Shown in pieces: positions 36,064 to 49,344 of a DNA stretch of 64,000 bases (positions within the stretch are counted from its first letter, which is position 1; the number at the start of each line of letters is the position of its first letter). This stretch comes from Cunninghamella blakesleeana. Lineage: Eukaryota; Mucoromycota; Mucoromycetes; Mucorales; Cunninghamellaceae. The notes beneath the pieces are model-generated. The model saw only the letters and a list, made by a program, of their open reading frames with translations, was not told the DNA's origin and did no database searches. The stretch lies in NCBI GenBank assembly GCA_017871115.1, contig JAFCIZ010000006.1, positions 2,232,001 through 2,296,000 of the forward strand, written 5' to 3'. The translations under genes were made by a program, and so were the position numbers.

Positions 36064-39000
36064 TTACTTTCTAAGAATATGGTGTGATGAAGAAGGATTT
36101 ACAATAAGTTTCCATCGTTTTCTAGGTGTTTGGTCATATTTACTTCTATTTGCCGCTAACTCACTAGGCGTCATACTTCTCCTGGCTTTTCGAAGTTCTC
36201 TACAAATTTCTCTTCTACGGTCTAATTCTTCGTTACTAACATCTGTAAAATTTGCGTATTTTCTATAAGCGCACTATGATGAATGTTTAAAAAAATAAAG
36301 AGAGAGAAAGAGAGAAAAAAATAAATGTATTAGTTACTTAGTGTTTAAAAAATAATAATAACAATAATATGTATACATATATAATTCTCTTACATCCATC
36401 AATAGTTGACAGTCAATAATACGTTTTGGAAAATTCTAGAAATAATTAAATAGAATAAAAAAAAAAGTAAATATTTAATTACTATATATTACATATATTA
36501 TTATTATTATTATTATTATTATCATTATTACTTGGACAACTTGAAATATTTCTAACGGATCATTTATATCTAAAATAAATGGTTCACACATCTTGAATAA
36601 AGTTAACGATACTCGAAAGAGTGCATTTGATCCCTCACTATAATAAATTATATATAATATATAAATAAAAATTAGTTCTTATCAGAATTAATATTATAAT
36701 TATTATTATTATTAAATAATAAAGGTTAATATATTTCTTAGTTAACTTACTAAAAGAAGCAATCCCAAATGCGAAGCATAGACTATTTAAAAAAAAAAGA
36801 GAGAGAGAGAAAGAACGTGAATAAAAGTTCTATTTTTTGTTCTTTTTTCCATCATTTCAATTTTTCTGTATACGTATATAATTAAGATAAATAAATAAAA
36901 AGTTTACCTCAGTGGGAAGAATATTAATAAACAATGTTAAAAACCAATGACTTGTTACCAAAGTGATTGTAGGCATCGAAACACCATCGGCTTCGGCTTC
37001 CCAGAAAGATTTATTTGTTAATTTATACCAGAATTGGGGCATACGTTCATGTAATAACATCATTAAAACTGTTTGATCAATACTTGACCCTTCCATTGTC
37101 ACATCATAAACACCGGCAGGTAAGATATTTTGTACAATTGTAACTAAACACCAAAAAGCTTCTTCTTCCTTCATAAATAAAAGTAACATGCCTACTAAAT
37201 AATTCAAGGATTGACAATATCCAACTGATGGACAATAGACGGAAAAGACACACAGGACTCTTCTTAAAACATCAATGGCTGGCGGTGTAAAGTCATTTTT
37301 ACTTGGATCATTTATAGATGCTGCTGTAGATGAAGATGACAATGGTGTTGCTGGTGTTGTAGCTAAAGCTATGGCTTTACTGAATTGAATATTATCAGGG
37401 AAAGTACGATGTAGATCTCTTTCAATTAAATCAGAAAATTCGTTTTCGGCACCCATTTCTATAGCTCTCTTTAAGAATTTTTCATAGACACCAGGATTAG
37501 CATCCATTTTAGCTTCTGCTCCACTATAGTGTAACCAAACCTATATATAAATATCAATATAATTAAGGAAATAAAAATAAATAAATAAATATTTAGATGA
37601 TCATCTTTGTAAAGTTGTATATATATAATAACCAAAATAATTAACTTACACGACCACGTAAATGAGATGGTATCCCTTTTCGAATGTAACGTTTTACTAG
37701 ATTAATGAAAAACAAAAATAATATATATATATATATTGTTAGTTGAATCAAAACAAGTTTTTTTTTTTTTATTTTTTTTTTTTTTTTATTATTATTATTA
37801 TTTAGTAGCAAAAACCCCTTATATTTTTTATTTCTTATTCTATAATTTTATATTTCATTTTTGTTAATTTTTTTTAATTAACTATTTTTATTATTTTTAC
37901 TTTGAGTACAACGGTCAGGTAATTTTGATTCATTTTCATCTAATAATTGTTGCCATTTTAAACGTCTTCTATCTAATACAGGTTGATATTGGTATTCAAA
38001 ATCATGATAAGTTTCTAATGGTACCCATTGTGTTGCTTTTTGAAATCCATACCGATCCCTAAAATAAGATATAAAGTTATAATTTTTTATTAATCTTGTT
38101 TTCATTTTATTTCTTTATTTTTTATACAACTATTTACAATTCAGTGTCTTTATCTAATGTAGGTGTAGATGGAGGGTATAACATATCTTCAGATGATATA
38201 TCATCACGAGTTAGATTAAGACCATGATGATGCCTTTGAGCCAGTCTTTTAAATAAGGAAGGATGGTGTTGTTTTGCTGATGAATTGTCTTCATGTTTTT
38301 TAGTATTATTATTGTTTAATGGTAATAATAAAGACTTCATTTGTTTGAATGTATTATCATCATCCTGATGATGATAATTAGATGATGATGATGATGATGA
38401 CGATGAATGGGGAGATGAATGTAATGCATTGAGGTTAGGATAAGAATAAGTACAAGAGATGAGAGAAGGTGGCTCCCAAGGATGTTGTAACATGGAATCA
38501 TTCGATAAGGATGAAGTAGTAGTGGAAGGATGGATAGGAGGTGGAGTTATTATAGGAGAGGATTCTTTAGTTATTGTAGATGATATAGTGGATGAAGAAA
38601 TGCTAATAGGTAATGAATTAAGTTCTTCAGGAGAAGAAGTCGAAGAAGTCGAAGTTGCAGAAGATGGAGATGAGTTGTTGGAATCTTCCTTATTATGAGT
38701 TAATAGAGAAGCTGGGCGAATAGCTCTTCGAATTAAAACACCTTCCAAAATGGCACCTGTTTCTTTATTATTAGTATTGGTAGATATAGAAGTATTTATA
38801 TGTAAAGTAGGTGGTTGTAATGGAGGAGATAAAGTAGAAGAAGAAGGTTTATCAACCGCTGCAGAAAGGATTTTCGCGTGTAACGTTAAATTATCTTGGT
38901 TTGAATGTTTTATATCTATATTATTTTTAATATCGTTATTATTATCAGTTTTTGTTTTTCGATAGATAGATGATGTTCGAGATTCATTGTTAATTGGCTT

Positions 39001-39195
39001 TTGTAAACGATGAGAAGAATGAACAAAACTGTCCGATCTTTGTCTTCGTATTGATTCTGCATAAACAGCTACCACTGATTTTGTATGTTGTAGTCGAGGT
39101 AATAGTGCTACGTCGTCTTCCGAAGATATTTTTCTAATGATAAAGTCATTCTTTTTTCTATTTTCTTCTTCATTATTATCAGCGGTTATAGTCAT
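36064..39195 (-). CDS. TBC-domain Rab GTPase-activating protein
   Basis: Eight exons: 38138..39195, 37901..38058, 37650..37696, 36908..37540, 36751..36782, 36532..36637, 36394..36435, 36064..36273 (761 aa). Residues 1-350 are disordered, with Ser, Thr, Asn, Pro and His tracts. A conserved DRYGF then a WVPLETYHDFEYQYQPVL lead-in precedes the TBC domain: YIRKGIPSHLRGRVW, IERDLHRTFPD with the catalytic Arg466, VGYCQSLNYLVG with the catalytic Gln531, and IWDCFFYEGS. The dual-finger Arg and Gln are both present, so it should accelerate GTP hydrolysis on a Rab in membrane traffic. The YGF lead-in and long N-tail resemble the Gyp2/TBC1D-type group; the Rab is unknown. I start at MTIT, because the 28 residues upstream are Tyr/Phe repeats from a microsatellite. 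Confidence 0.9.
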
Positions 39196-39873
39196 GATAA
39201 TAATGAAGTCAAAATAATAATAATAATAATAATAATATGAAAGTATTAAAAAAAAATATAAAAAAAACGTGCACAACAAACAAAAGAGAAAGAGAAAAAA
39301 AGTGAGAAAAATAAAAAAAATTATTTATACACTTTTTTTTTTATAATTTTTCAAACTCCTGTTTAAAAAACTGACCCAAAAAAAGGTACACCCATCCATT
39401 TTTATTTTATGATCTATATATTTTACACGTTTTTTAATAATTCAACAAAAGAATTTCCTTAAATGATCAGTGCTGATGGGGTAATAAAAATAATAAAATA
39501 AGCCATTTCATATAATGAAAATAATAAATAAATATAATGCAAAATATACATATATACATATACATATATAATATAATCATTTATCTTCTTTTTGTGTTTT
39601 AAGCTTCGTTTCATTATCTTTACTTTCATTATTTTATATAATAATAAAAAAATAAAACTTCGCTTTTTTTAAATAAATTTAGAAATAGTATCCAACTCCT
39701 TTTTTTTTATTATTATTTTGTTGTTGTGTTTTTTTTAAATTCCGATAAGCTATGGATAAAATTTTCATAAAATTCTATTCGCTCTTTTTTTTTTTTCTCT
39801 CTTTCTCTTTCTTTCTCACAATTATCATTTATAAAAAAAAATTATATATTACCCTTTTCAATCCTTTATAAAA
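39196..39873. other. Divergent promoter region, TBC gene and MET30-like gene
   Basis: 678 bases between the two start codons. A CTCTTTCTC-type pyrimidine tract (39783-39817) immediately precedes the + strand ATG and a purine-rich mirror lies upstream of the - strand gene. No frame or RNA gene seen. Confidence 0.5.
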
Positions 39874-42028
39874 ATGGATACGAATGAAAAAAAGGAAGAA
39901 TCAATAAATAAACAAGATGATAATACTATTCCAGCTATTCATGATTTTTTATCTCGTCATATACCCTCTCAAGTTTCAAACTCTCGTAAATTATGTTATC
40001 GTCACAGGCCTGATTTAATTAAACGTAGAATGCCTGATACTTTTGATTTTAAACAAGTTCAATTGGTAATATAAAAAAAAAAAAAAAAAAAAAAGACTTG
40101 AATAACAATATATTTGATATTTTTATTTTTATTTTTAATTTGTATACTCATATATTCACCTCTTTATTTTATTTTATTCTAATTTATTATAGCAAATGGA
40201 AGAACTAAATAATAATGATAGAGCAGCTATTACACATATATGGTCATTATTTTCTGCAGCACCAGCAGATCAACGTACACTTATACTAAAAGGGTTATTA
40301 TCAACTTGCTGTATGCCACAGTTATCTTTTCTTTTTGATGAAATAAAACCATTATTAAGAATAGACTTTGTATCCATCTTACCTAGAGAAGTCTCTTTAC
40401 AAATATTTTCTTATATGGATGCAAAATCATTATGCCATGCGGCCCAAGTATCTCAAACATGGAGATCTTTAGCAGATGATGATGCTTTATGGCATCGTAT
40501 GTGTGAACAACATATTGATAAGAAATGTACAAAATGTGGTTGGGGTTTACCTTTATTAGATAAAAAAAAACAACTGGTTCGCAAACGTTCTATTACAACT
40601 GCTTTTCCTTCTACACAGCAACAACAACAACAACAATCCATTAATAATCACAATCATATTAGTAATACAGATTCACCTTTACGCACACCATGTGGTCCTA
40701 TCTCTGATTTGATAAAAGATAATAATAATAATAACAATAATAATAATAATAGTAATCATGAAAATAAAAAGCCAAAATTATCAACAACAACAGCATCTTC
40801 ATCATCCTTTGATTCATTTACAAATAATGATAAATCTTTATCTTCATCATCATCAGCATCAACAACAATAAATACAGCACCTGTCATTGTACGGCGTCGA
40901 CCTTGGAAGGAAGTTTATAGTGAACGACTAATGGTAGAACGCAATTGGCGAAAAAATAAATACACAGTTAGAGTCCTCTCAGGTCACACAGATGGCGTAA
41001 TGTGCGTCCAATTTTGCGACGCTAGTAACCTCATTATGACAGGTTCTTATGATAAAACAATTAAAATATGGAATTTGGAAACAGGGGAGTTAATACGAAC
41101 ATTGGAAGGCCATACAAGGTGTGTAAGAGCATTGCAATTTGATGAAGCAAAATTGGTAACTGGTGCAATGGATAATACCGTTAAAATTTGGAATTGGCAT
41201 ACAGGTCAATGTATTCGAACATTGGAAGGCCATACAGGTGGTGTACTCAGTCTACATTTTGATTGTCGTTTAATGGTAAGTGGATCCACGGATCATACAA
41301 TTCGTGTATGGAATTTTCAAGCTGGAGAATGTTGTACATTGACAGGTCATACGGAATGGGTGAATTCAGTTCGGCTATACCAAAAGGATATGTTGATCTC
41401 GGGTAGTGATGATTCAACTATACGACTTTGGAATGTGCAAACTAGAACTTGTTTAAGGGAATTTAAAGGACATGTTGGTCAAGTACAAATTGCTTTACCC
41501 AGTCCAAAAGGGTTTACACATCGTTTATTAGATGAGGAGGTGGCTATCAATTCAAATCAACGTGTCGTACCATCCAATGAATTCAGACCTGGTTGTGAAA
41601 CTTCATTGTCATCATCATCTTCTCGTTTACATTCTAATAACAGCAATTTACGCCAAAATCAACACCATAAACATTCAAAAACAGATAAATCAAATGCATC
41701 CAATACATCAAGTTTATCAGACGTACCTATTGTTATGTCAGGTTCATTAGATAATACAGTTAAACAATGGAACTTGAATACCGGTGTTTGTTTAAGAACA
41801 TTATTTGGTCATGTTGAAGGCGTTTGGGGTTTGGCTTACGATACATTAAGAATCGTTTCCGGATCACATGATAAAACTATCCGTGTATGGGATATGGATA
41901 GTGGTAAATGTATGCATGCTTTAGAGGGTCATCGTGGTGCTGTTACATCTATCGCTTTAAGTGATACCAAAATCGTTTCTACTTCGGATGATGGTGATGT
42001 CAGAATTTGGGATTATGGTGTTCATTAA
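39874..42028 (+). CDS. MET30: F-box/WD40 ubiquitin-ligase receptor, MET30/sconB-like
   Basis: Two exons: 39874..40065 and 40193..42028 (675 aa). Residues about 125-170 are the F-box (LPREVSLQIFSYMD, SQTWRSLADDDALWHRM), followed by HIDKKCTKCGWGLPLL. That Cys-rich motif just after the F-box is diagnostic of the Met30/sconB group rather than Cdc4. A Gln/Asn/Ser-rich linker leads to seven WD40 blades (LSGHTDG, LEGHTRC, LEGHTGG, LTGHTEW, FKGHVGQ, LFGHVEG, LEGHRGA). Blade five carries a low-complexity insert of about 75 residues. In yeast and Aspergillus/Neurospora this SCF receptor ubiquitinates the bZIP activator of sulfur assimilation when sulfur is plentiful. A bZIP gene of that type follows about 1 kb downstream on the same strand. 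Confidence 0.88.
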
Positions 42029-43061
42029 TAATATATTAAAAAACAGCAATAACAAAAAAAAAAAAAAAAAAATAAACAAACAAACAAACAAACAACAAAA
42101 ACTACCAAAAAATATTATAAATTGCTTATATTACATACTATTGTTTATAATTCATATATAATTATTTATGTATATATTTACTTTACTTTTCCCCTTCCCT
42201 ACTTTCTCTTTAACTCAGCACATATATCTATCATTTTATTTTTTTTAAAAAAAAATAACAATAATATAACCAATTCAAAATAACTAATATATATAAACAA
42301 CAATAAAATATAATTATCAAAGTCGCAAATACTATAGGGATGCTACTATATCTCGGCTAGCATTATTTGGTGTTACCAGTGAATGTTTTATATAAATATT
42401 CTTTTTATGGAAATGGAAATGGCGTGATCAAAGTTATGAATATCGTCAAAATGCTTCAACATGAAAGGTAAATTTGAAATCAATACTGTTTGATCATTGG
42501 AGAAAAAAGATGAAGAAAGGTTACTATATGGTGCGTGTGTACTATTACGATAAAACTTTTGAATTCCTTTCCCCTCTCCCCACCCTTATTTTAATATTCC
42601 TTTTTATATAAAACCTATCATTTATATATTTAATGCAATTTTTTTTAAAATAAAAACAATAAAAAACAATAAAAAAAAGGCACATTCTTATTAATATAAT
42701 ATAATACATACATACAAATATACATTATTTAATATAGTAATACGCGGAATAGTATTAAATAATAATGTACAATAAATAATCTTTTATTTTTATTTTTCCT
42801 GCATTGGTACGTACTTACAGTTGTGGACGGCATTTTAAATCAAGACTTTTATATGGCAAATTTCTTATGTAAAAAACTTTTTTTTTTTTTTTTTTTTTTC
42901 TATTTCTTTCTCTTTCTTCTTTTATCTTTTTTTATCTTTTCCTTTTTTTTTTTTTTTTTAATTTTCTCTTATTTTTCTTTTTTCTCTTTTTTCTCTTTTT
43001 TCTTCTTTTTTTTTTCTTTATTTTAATAAATAGTTTTATAAGTATTTATATACTCTATCGT
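42029..43061. other. Intergenic region with long CT-rich tract
   Basis: 3' flank of MET30-like and 5' flank of the bZIP gene. Apart from the pyrimidine tract (separate entry) it holds no gene. I see no clear CACGTG or AAACTGTGG sulfur-response site; ACAGTTGTGG at about 42819 is only a partial match. Confidence 0.5.
42879..43024 (+). promoter_or_regulatory. Pyrimidine tract upstream of bZIP gene
   Basis: About 145 bases of almost pure C/T (T18, then TTTCTCTTTC-type units) ending 37 bases before the ATG at 43062. CT-rich tracts upstream of the start are common at transcription start regions of fungal genes, so a core-promoter or 5' UTR role is likely, but this is inferred from position only. 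Confidence 0.5.
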
Positions 43062-44410
43062 ATGAAGAAGGTCCCACCAGATATAAATAATGAATTAGAC
43101 ATATTTTCAACAGCACAATTTTTATTAGATGACACGAATAAGAACCAACAATCACCGACACCACAACAAAGCAACTCTATCATGAAAATGGCGACATCAT
43201 CTGATAAAAATCATCATAATGCGTCTACACTTTCCTTTTTTAACCCATCCTCTGCATCATCTTCTATTGCACCACCCCACTCTTTAATAAACTCAATAAA
43301 TAATGAAAAACTATCTGAACAAGGTATATACATGAATAATATTTTTAAAAAATTAATAATTAAATGATCTTTCTTTTTATCGTATATAATTAAATAGTAG
43401 CCTTATCTTTATATGAACAACAATCATCCTATTCTAAAAATATACCAACGACAACAGCAAAAACGTCAGCGTCATCAAGTGGTTATACAACACCAACTTA
43501 TTATCAACATATACCATCTTTATCAACAACAGCAACAACAACAACAACAACAACAACACTAAATAGAACTATGGAGCAAAACACGTTTGATGAATTGATA
43601 TCAATAATGGATATAGCTGACCAACAACAACTACAACAACAAGAAAATACTCTAGCTACAACAGCCGTCTCTTCTTTATTAACTTCTCAGCCATTTTCTT
43701 CTTCCTCTACCAATACAACTACCAATACTACTATTCAACATCATTCTATTGATAATATATCATCATCTTTACAACAATTTCAATCAACTTTACCCACTTC
43801 CTTTACGCCAACAATGACCACCTTCTCTTTAACTGAGCCAAATCGAAGATCTATTTCGCCATCTTCTTCTTCTTCTACACCGACTAGTATAATAAAATTA
43901 CCACAATCACAGAAGCAAAATAATAATAAAGGAAAAGGCCGTGAAGCAACAAAAGAAAATACTAATGCTAAAAATAAAAATAACAAAAATAACAAAACAT
44001 TATATGATAGTGAAAATGATCATCAAACTGAAAGTTATAATGATCAAGATAATGAAGACGACTATGATGATGATGACTATAGCAGTAGCAGTAGTAGTAA
44101 TAATATCAATAAAAGAAGGAAAAGTATATCAAAAGCCACTTTAGAAAAATATAAAGGATTAACACCGGAAGAAATCTACGCAAAAGAAAAAAGAAAAAGA
44201 AATACAGAAGCAAGCGCAAGGTTTCGAGTCAAGAAAAAAATCAGAGAGCAAGCTTTAAGAAGAACCGCGGACGAAATGACCTTACGTGCTCAACAATTAG
44301 AACAACGTGTTTATGAATTAGAAAGAGAAATCAAATGGTTACGTGCTTTAATTGTTGATAAAAAATCTTCCTCCCCTTCCTCTACAAAAGCAACAGCAGC
44401 AGTAGTTTTA

Positions 44411-44452
<42 letters not shown>

Positions 44453-44698
44453 CACCCAAATATCTTATCGTCACTTTCTTCTTCCACTTCAATGAGTACA
44501 ACTGCAGATATTAATCAATTTTTAATGAATAATCAACAACAACAGCAATCCTGTATTTCTACATCTATGTTAAACACCCCTCCTTCTTCAAATTCCCCTT
44601 CACCGTCTTCTTTTCAACAACTATCATCTCCGTCTCATTTAAATTCCCTTCCAATCACAACAACAACAACTTCAAATTCTCATTTTTCATGGTCATAA
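43062..44698 (+). CDS. bZIP transcription factor, CYS3/MetR-like
   Basis: Two exons: 43062..43323 and 43398..44698 (520 aa). Long Ser/Thr/Asn/Gln tracts fill residues 1-330, with an acidic DDYDDDDY patch near 310. The basic region is about residues 350-375 (EKRKRNTEASARFRVKKK) followed by IREQALRRTADEMTLRAQ and a leucine zipper with heptads LEQRVYELEREIKWLRAL. The KRxRNTxASARFRxKKKxREQAL signature is that of the Cys3/MetR/Met28-Met4 family that activates sulfur assimilation genes. The low-complexity tail has an uninterrupted Asn run (AAT codons near 44410-44452). The neighbour upstream is a MET30/sconB-type F-box gene, the known degradation receptor of this class. Mucorales have several such bZIPs, so target specificity is not settled. 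Confidence 0.85.
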
Positions 44699-45075
44699 AA
44701 AAAATATTAAAAAACAACAAATAAGATCAGCTATCTATATATGATAATATATATATGTCAATTTTTTTATGATTATTATTATCAACTACTTTTATGATTC
44801 AAAATAATATATGTCAATTTTTTTTTCTATTCTTCTTTCAATAATTATATGATTTTATTTATTTATTTTGCATTTATTTCGTATCTTTTTTTATGTAATT
44901 ATTTATTATTATACCATTTTATTTTTTTTCAAAAAAAATAAAATCAATAAAAAATAAAATCAAAAGTTAAGTAAAAAATTCTTTCTTTATTATTTACATG
45001 AATATTTTTCTTTTAATTATCGAAACTTAAATAAACAATGAATTATAATAAAAAATAAAAATATAATATATATTT
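44699..45075. other. Convergent 3' flanks
   Basis: Between the bZIP gene (+) and YAK1-like gene (-). AT-rich, contains a duplicated TATATGTCAATTTTTTT segment (44753-44769 and 44808-44824). No gene. Confidence 0.5.
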
Positions 45076-46547
45076 TTATACTATTGTTGTTGGCGGTAAT
45101 GATGTGTATAAAAGAGAATCCTCTGAAACTTGATGAGGATAATAGTGTTGATTTTCATTTTCGTTATTATTCACAGCTGCTGTTTTTGCTTCTGTAGAAA
45201 GAATTCCAATTGTGTCATACATAGAACGTGTTTGTTTTGACCGTAAAGCTCTTCTTTCAGCTATGGTTGGTGTTTCATTCTTTTTTTCATTTATTACTTC
45301 ATGTTTTTGTTGTGGTTGAGGCAAAAGTCCTTCTTTTGTTGAATTTTGTATCTCTGTGGAAAGCTGTTTTAAATGTTGAGGAACGGTTACAAAATGTAAT
45401 GATTTTGTTCGGTGCCTTGATTTTTGTTTATTATTTTTATTTTCATGTTGATGGATTAATGATGTTGAAGATGAAGAAGGATTGTTTATATCAGAAGGTA
45501 AGTAATATTGACGTTGCTCATTTAAGTTTGTAGGCTGTATATTATTTAAATGATGAGATTGGTTTTGAGGATATTGTTGATTGATCCTTGTTGAGAATGC
45601 TTGTAATGGTTCATTAAATAACTTAGTATTTCTTTTTTTAAAATTGTCTTTTCCTGTAATAAATGGATGCTTTAAAGCTTCTTGTGGTGACCATCTCGTT
45701 AATGGATTGAGGTCTAATGTTTTATATAAAAATTCTAATAACCATTGTCGCATTTGTTTATCTAATTTTATTCATTGATTTATATATATATATATATATA
45801 AAGAAAGGAATATAATAAATATAAATAACTATGGGACATAAGTAGCAATAATAATAATAAATTTATATTAATTTACCATATTGTATAGCTCGTTTATCTA
45901 TTTTTGATTCTGGTAGATTGCCCCAACTACTATTTGACTTCATAATAATATCGTCCAACGTATCGTATTTAAAATAACGTTTACTAGGTAATTCCATTTT
46001 TTTATTTTCTCTATTATATTTTTCTATTGATTTTCTTTTATAAGTAACTGTTCCTGATATAGACTCTTGGTCAAAAAAAAGGGCTGTTTTTCCACCACGA
46101 TGGAGCATATCGTCCGAAAGTTGGCTATTTTATTAAAAATAAAATAAAATAAAAAAGTAATAATAATATATAATGTATCATAAACTTCTGTATTACCAAT
46201 CAACTATTTTTTTAATTTATTATTATATTAATTACCCCAACATATCCATTATACGATTTAATTGATCAAATTCAGAAGAACCAGGGAATAAAGGCATACC
46301 AAGGTACAATTCGGCCACAATACATCCTAACGACCACATATCAATAGCATTTGTATACTGCATTTGAATTAAAATTTCAGGTGATCGATAAAATCGAGAT
46401 TGGATATAGGTAAATACGGTACTAGCCTTATGACACGCTGATCCAAAATCAATAACTTTAATTTTTGGTGAATTAACACTTGATTAAAAAAAAAAAAATA
46501 CAGATGATTAACATTTTTTAGCATGATTATATTAAATAAATTTAGGG

Positions 46548-46586
<39 letters not shown>

Positions 46587-47991
46587 TTATTAATATTCTA
46601 TTTTATTTTATTTTCACCTTTCAAGTAAAATATTTTCTGGTTTCAAATCACAGTGGATAATATTTACATCATTTAAAAAATCAAGTGTTTCCAATAATTG
46701 TTTTGTAATATTACGTACAAGATGTATAGATAAACCTTTATAATCATTTTGTTTCACCAGTTCTAATAAATTAAAAGAGAGAAGTTCAAATACAAGACAA
46801 AGATGATTTTTGTGATTAAAAGTATGTTCTAGTCTTAATATATGATGTTGATTCTTTGCATCCATTTTTTGATTTAACTAAATAATAATAACAATAATTA
46901 AAAGAAAAAAAGAAAAAAAAATTGATATAAATTGATATATTAGGTATCCATTCCATATAAAATTATATCAGAATAAAACGATTATATATATAAATGTACC
47001 TGTTTTAAAATTTCTACTTCCATACAACTTTGTGATCTAAAAGCTGGTCTATTTTTAATTACTTTAACTGAATAAAGTTTTCCTGTTGTTGTATGCTCAC
47101 ACTTCACTACTTGACCAAATGTGCCTTGGCCTAAAAGATCAATGACCCTATAACTATATAAACATAAAATAAAATAGAATAAAATAAAATAAAAATGAAT
47201 AAATAAATACAAATGTATATCACTACACTAACTATATTAAATAATAATAAAAAAATTATATAAAAAAAAATAACGCACCGATGATGTTGGTCCTCACCAA
47301 GAATATCATTGACAAATAAAATATAATCATGATCTTCATTATCATAGCCATCGTTTTTAGCAGGTTTACTTGGTTTAGTTAATATTCGTTTTGGGTTTTT
47401 ATATTGCTGATAATGATATTTAGGATTTCTTTTTTCATAAGTATGAACAAGCTGAGTTGTCATACATGATAAATAACTATAAGATGGAGAAGTGCAAGAA
47501 GAAGTTGAAGGCATTTTATTATTCATTTTTTTTTTATATTGCGACCAAGATTGAAAACCTATATTTGTTATGGATATATCATTTTCAGGACTAATAGAGT
47601 TGATGGAAGAATAGGAAGAAGAAGTTAAAGGTGAAGTCATAGGGCGCTGTTGTTGTTGAATAGTTGGTTCGATAACTCTAGAATAATAAGGTGTGTCTTG
47701 TGTATATCTTTGTTGTTTAGGAATGGTGTTTTCTTTGCCATTAGTAGAGAGATATTGTTGTTTTTGTAGCGTAGATTTCTCTGCTATATTATGTTGTTGT
47801 TGCTGTTGTTGCTGTATAAATGAACCAAGTTTATAATTTATTCTATTCTTTTTATTATTATTACTGTTATCAATAATAGGATATAATGAAGTTTGTGGGT
47901 TTGAATAAGAAGAATCTAAAGCTACGTTATTATTTTCTTGGTGTGCAAGTCCAGATTTATAAGTTTGTTTTTTATAACCATATATATCCAT
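45076..47991 (-). CDS. YAK1: Dual-specificity protein kinase, DYRK/YAK1-like
   Basis: Six exons: 47279..47991, 47000..47153, 46618..46877, 46236..46478, 45877..46124, 45076..45761 (767 aa). Residues 1-238 are disordered and Gln/Ser-rich. The kinase domain starts at [17 protein letters not shown], with the ATP-binding Lys268, HCDLKPEN (Asp366), VIDFGSAC (Asp386) and an activation loop ending [14 protein letters not shown], then [28 protein letters not shown] and SRFYRSPE are DYRK marks and GSSEFDQL fits YAK1. The usual Tyr-x-Tyr reads Phe398-Thr-Tyr400 here, keeping the autophosphorylated second Tyr. A 60-residue basic insert lies before the last kinase helices. YAK1 opposes PKA-driven growth in nutrient and stress signalling. 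The tail is Gln/Asn/Ser-rich. Confidence 0.9.
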
Positions 47992-48453
47992 TTTTATTTT
48001 CTAAAAAAATAAAAGTAAAAGAAAAGAAAGAACGAAAAAAAAAAAAAAAAAGAGAGAGAGAGAAGAAAAAAGGACTAGCATTATGTTTTTATTTTTTTTA
48101 AAAAAATGCGTGATCATCAGGCCAAAGATGTGTTTTTTTTAAAAAAAAAAGTTACACCAACGGTTTATGCTGTTTCCAAATTAGGTCAGAAAGCTTAAAA
48201 TTAAACTATAAACTGTACAAAAAAGTAAAGTTGTTTTTAAAAAATAATTATATATATTTATATTAGGTGGCAAATTTTTTAATGATAGAAAATAGTTTTA
48301 GATGGTAATTGTAATAAAAATAAAATAATAAAAATTCAAATTATATTAAAAAAGAACAACTCTCTACAAGAATAATAATAATAATTATATTAAAAGGAAA
48401 AAAAAACATGATATAAAATAAAAAAATAATATAAAATTACTTTTTTGATTTGT
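47992..48453. other. Intergenic region
   Basis: 5' flank of YAK1-like gene, with a purine tract at 48005-48072 (a pyrimidine tract on the coding strand) and the 3' flank of the chitin deacetylase. No gene. Confidence 0.5.
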
Positions 48454-49306
48454 TTAAAGGAATAAAGTAGTAATACCAGCAATAACGATAGTTGCTACTG
48501 TACCGAAGAATGGAGTTAATGCATTACCAGAATTTCCACCTTTACCATTATTTTGGGAACCATTGTTTGAACCATTGCCATTAGATCCTGTGTTATTGGT
48601 AGGAATAGCAGTATCTTTATAGGCACAGCTGGAGTTAGTACATAAACATTGTCCAGCAACTAGAAAAAATATTAAAAAATTAAAAAATAATGAGATAAAT
48701 AAAAAATAAAAAAATAGAAAATGATGATTTCTTTCACTTTTTTCTTTTAATTTCAAATATATATTATAACTTACTAGGATCCCACCAAATACTATCACAG
48801 TTATCAGGAACAGGTTTACGATAATTAGGATCAGTGCTTTGGAGGCTAGAAGCAGGAACAGGTGTTTCTAAAGTAGGAGCACCGCTAGGACAATTATAAC
48901 ATGTATGCCAGTTGGTAGTATTGAAGTTACAATTTTGGAGTAAAGTACCTGAAGCAACACCTTCAGTGGATATAGTTATATTTTCAAGACCATTACAAAT
49001 TTCTTTACCAGTGTTGGGAAGGTTACATTGCATATAAGGTTGGTTAGCAAGTTGGCTAGCAGGAACAGGATTTTGCATCTATGTAATAATAATCATAATA
49101 AAAAACACAATAAATAGATAAAATTAGATATAAAAAATAATATAATACATCATTATCATTTTATTTTTTTTACTTACCCATTGAAGTAATTGATCATTGG
49201 TAACGAACCAAACATCAGGTTTTCCAGCAAGAGATTTAATAAGGCTGACAACGCCATTTAATAAATTTGATGCATCAGGAGTACCAGGGTAGTTAGTGAG
49301 ATGGGC

Positions 49307-49344
<38 letters not shown>

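Noticed and set aside
39196..39279. Upstream ATG extending the TBC protein by 28 residues
   Set aside because: The extension is hydrophobic and Tyr-repeat from an AAT microsatellite and would place a spurious TM helix before a cytosolic GAP.
40453..40641. Cys-repeat frame on the minus strand
   Set aside because: It is the antisense of the poly-Gln codons in the MET30-like gene.
42823..43026. Small + strand frame rich in Phe/Leu
   Set aside because: Translation of the pyrimidine tract upstream of the bZIP gene; no family signal.
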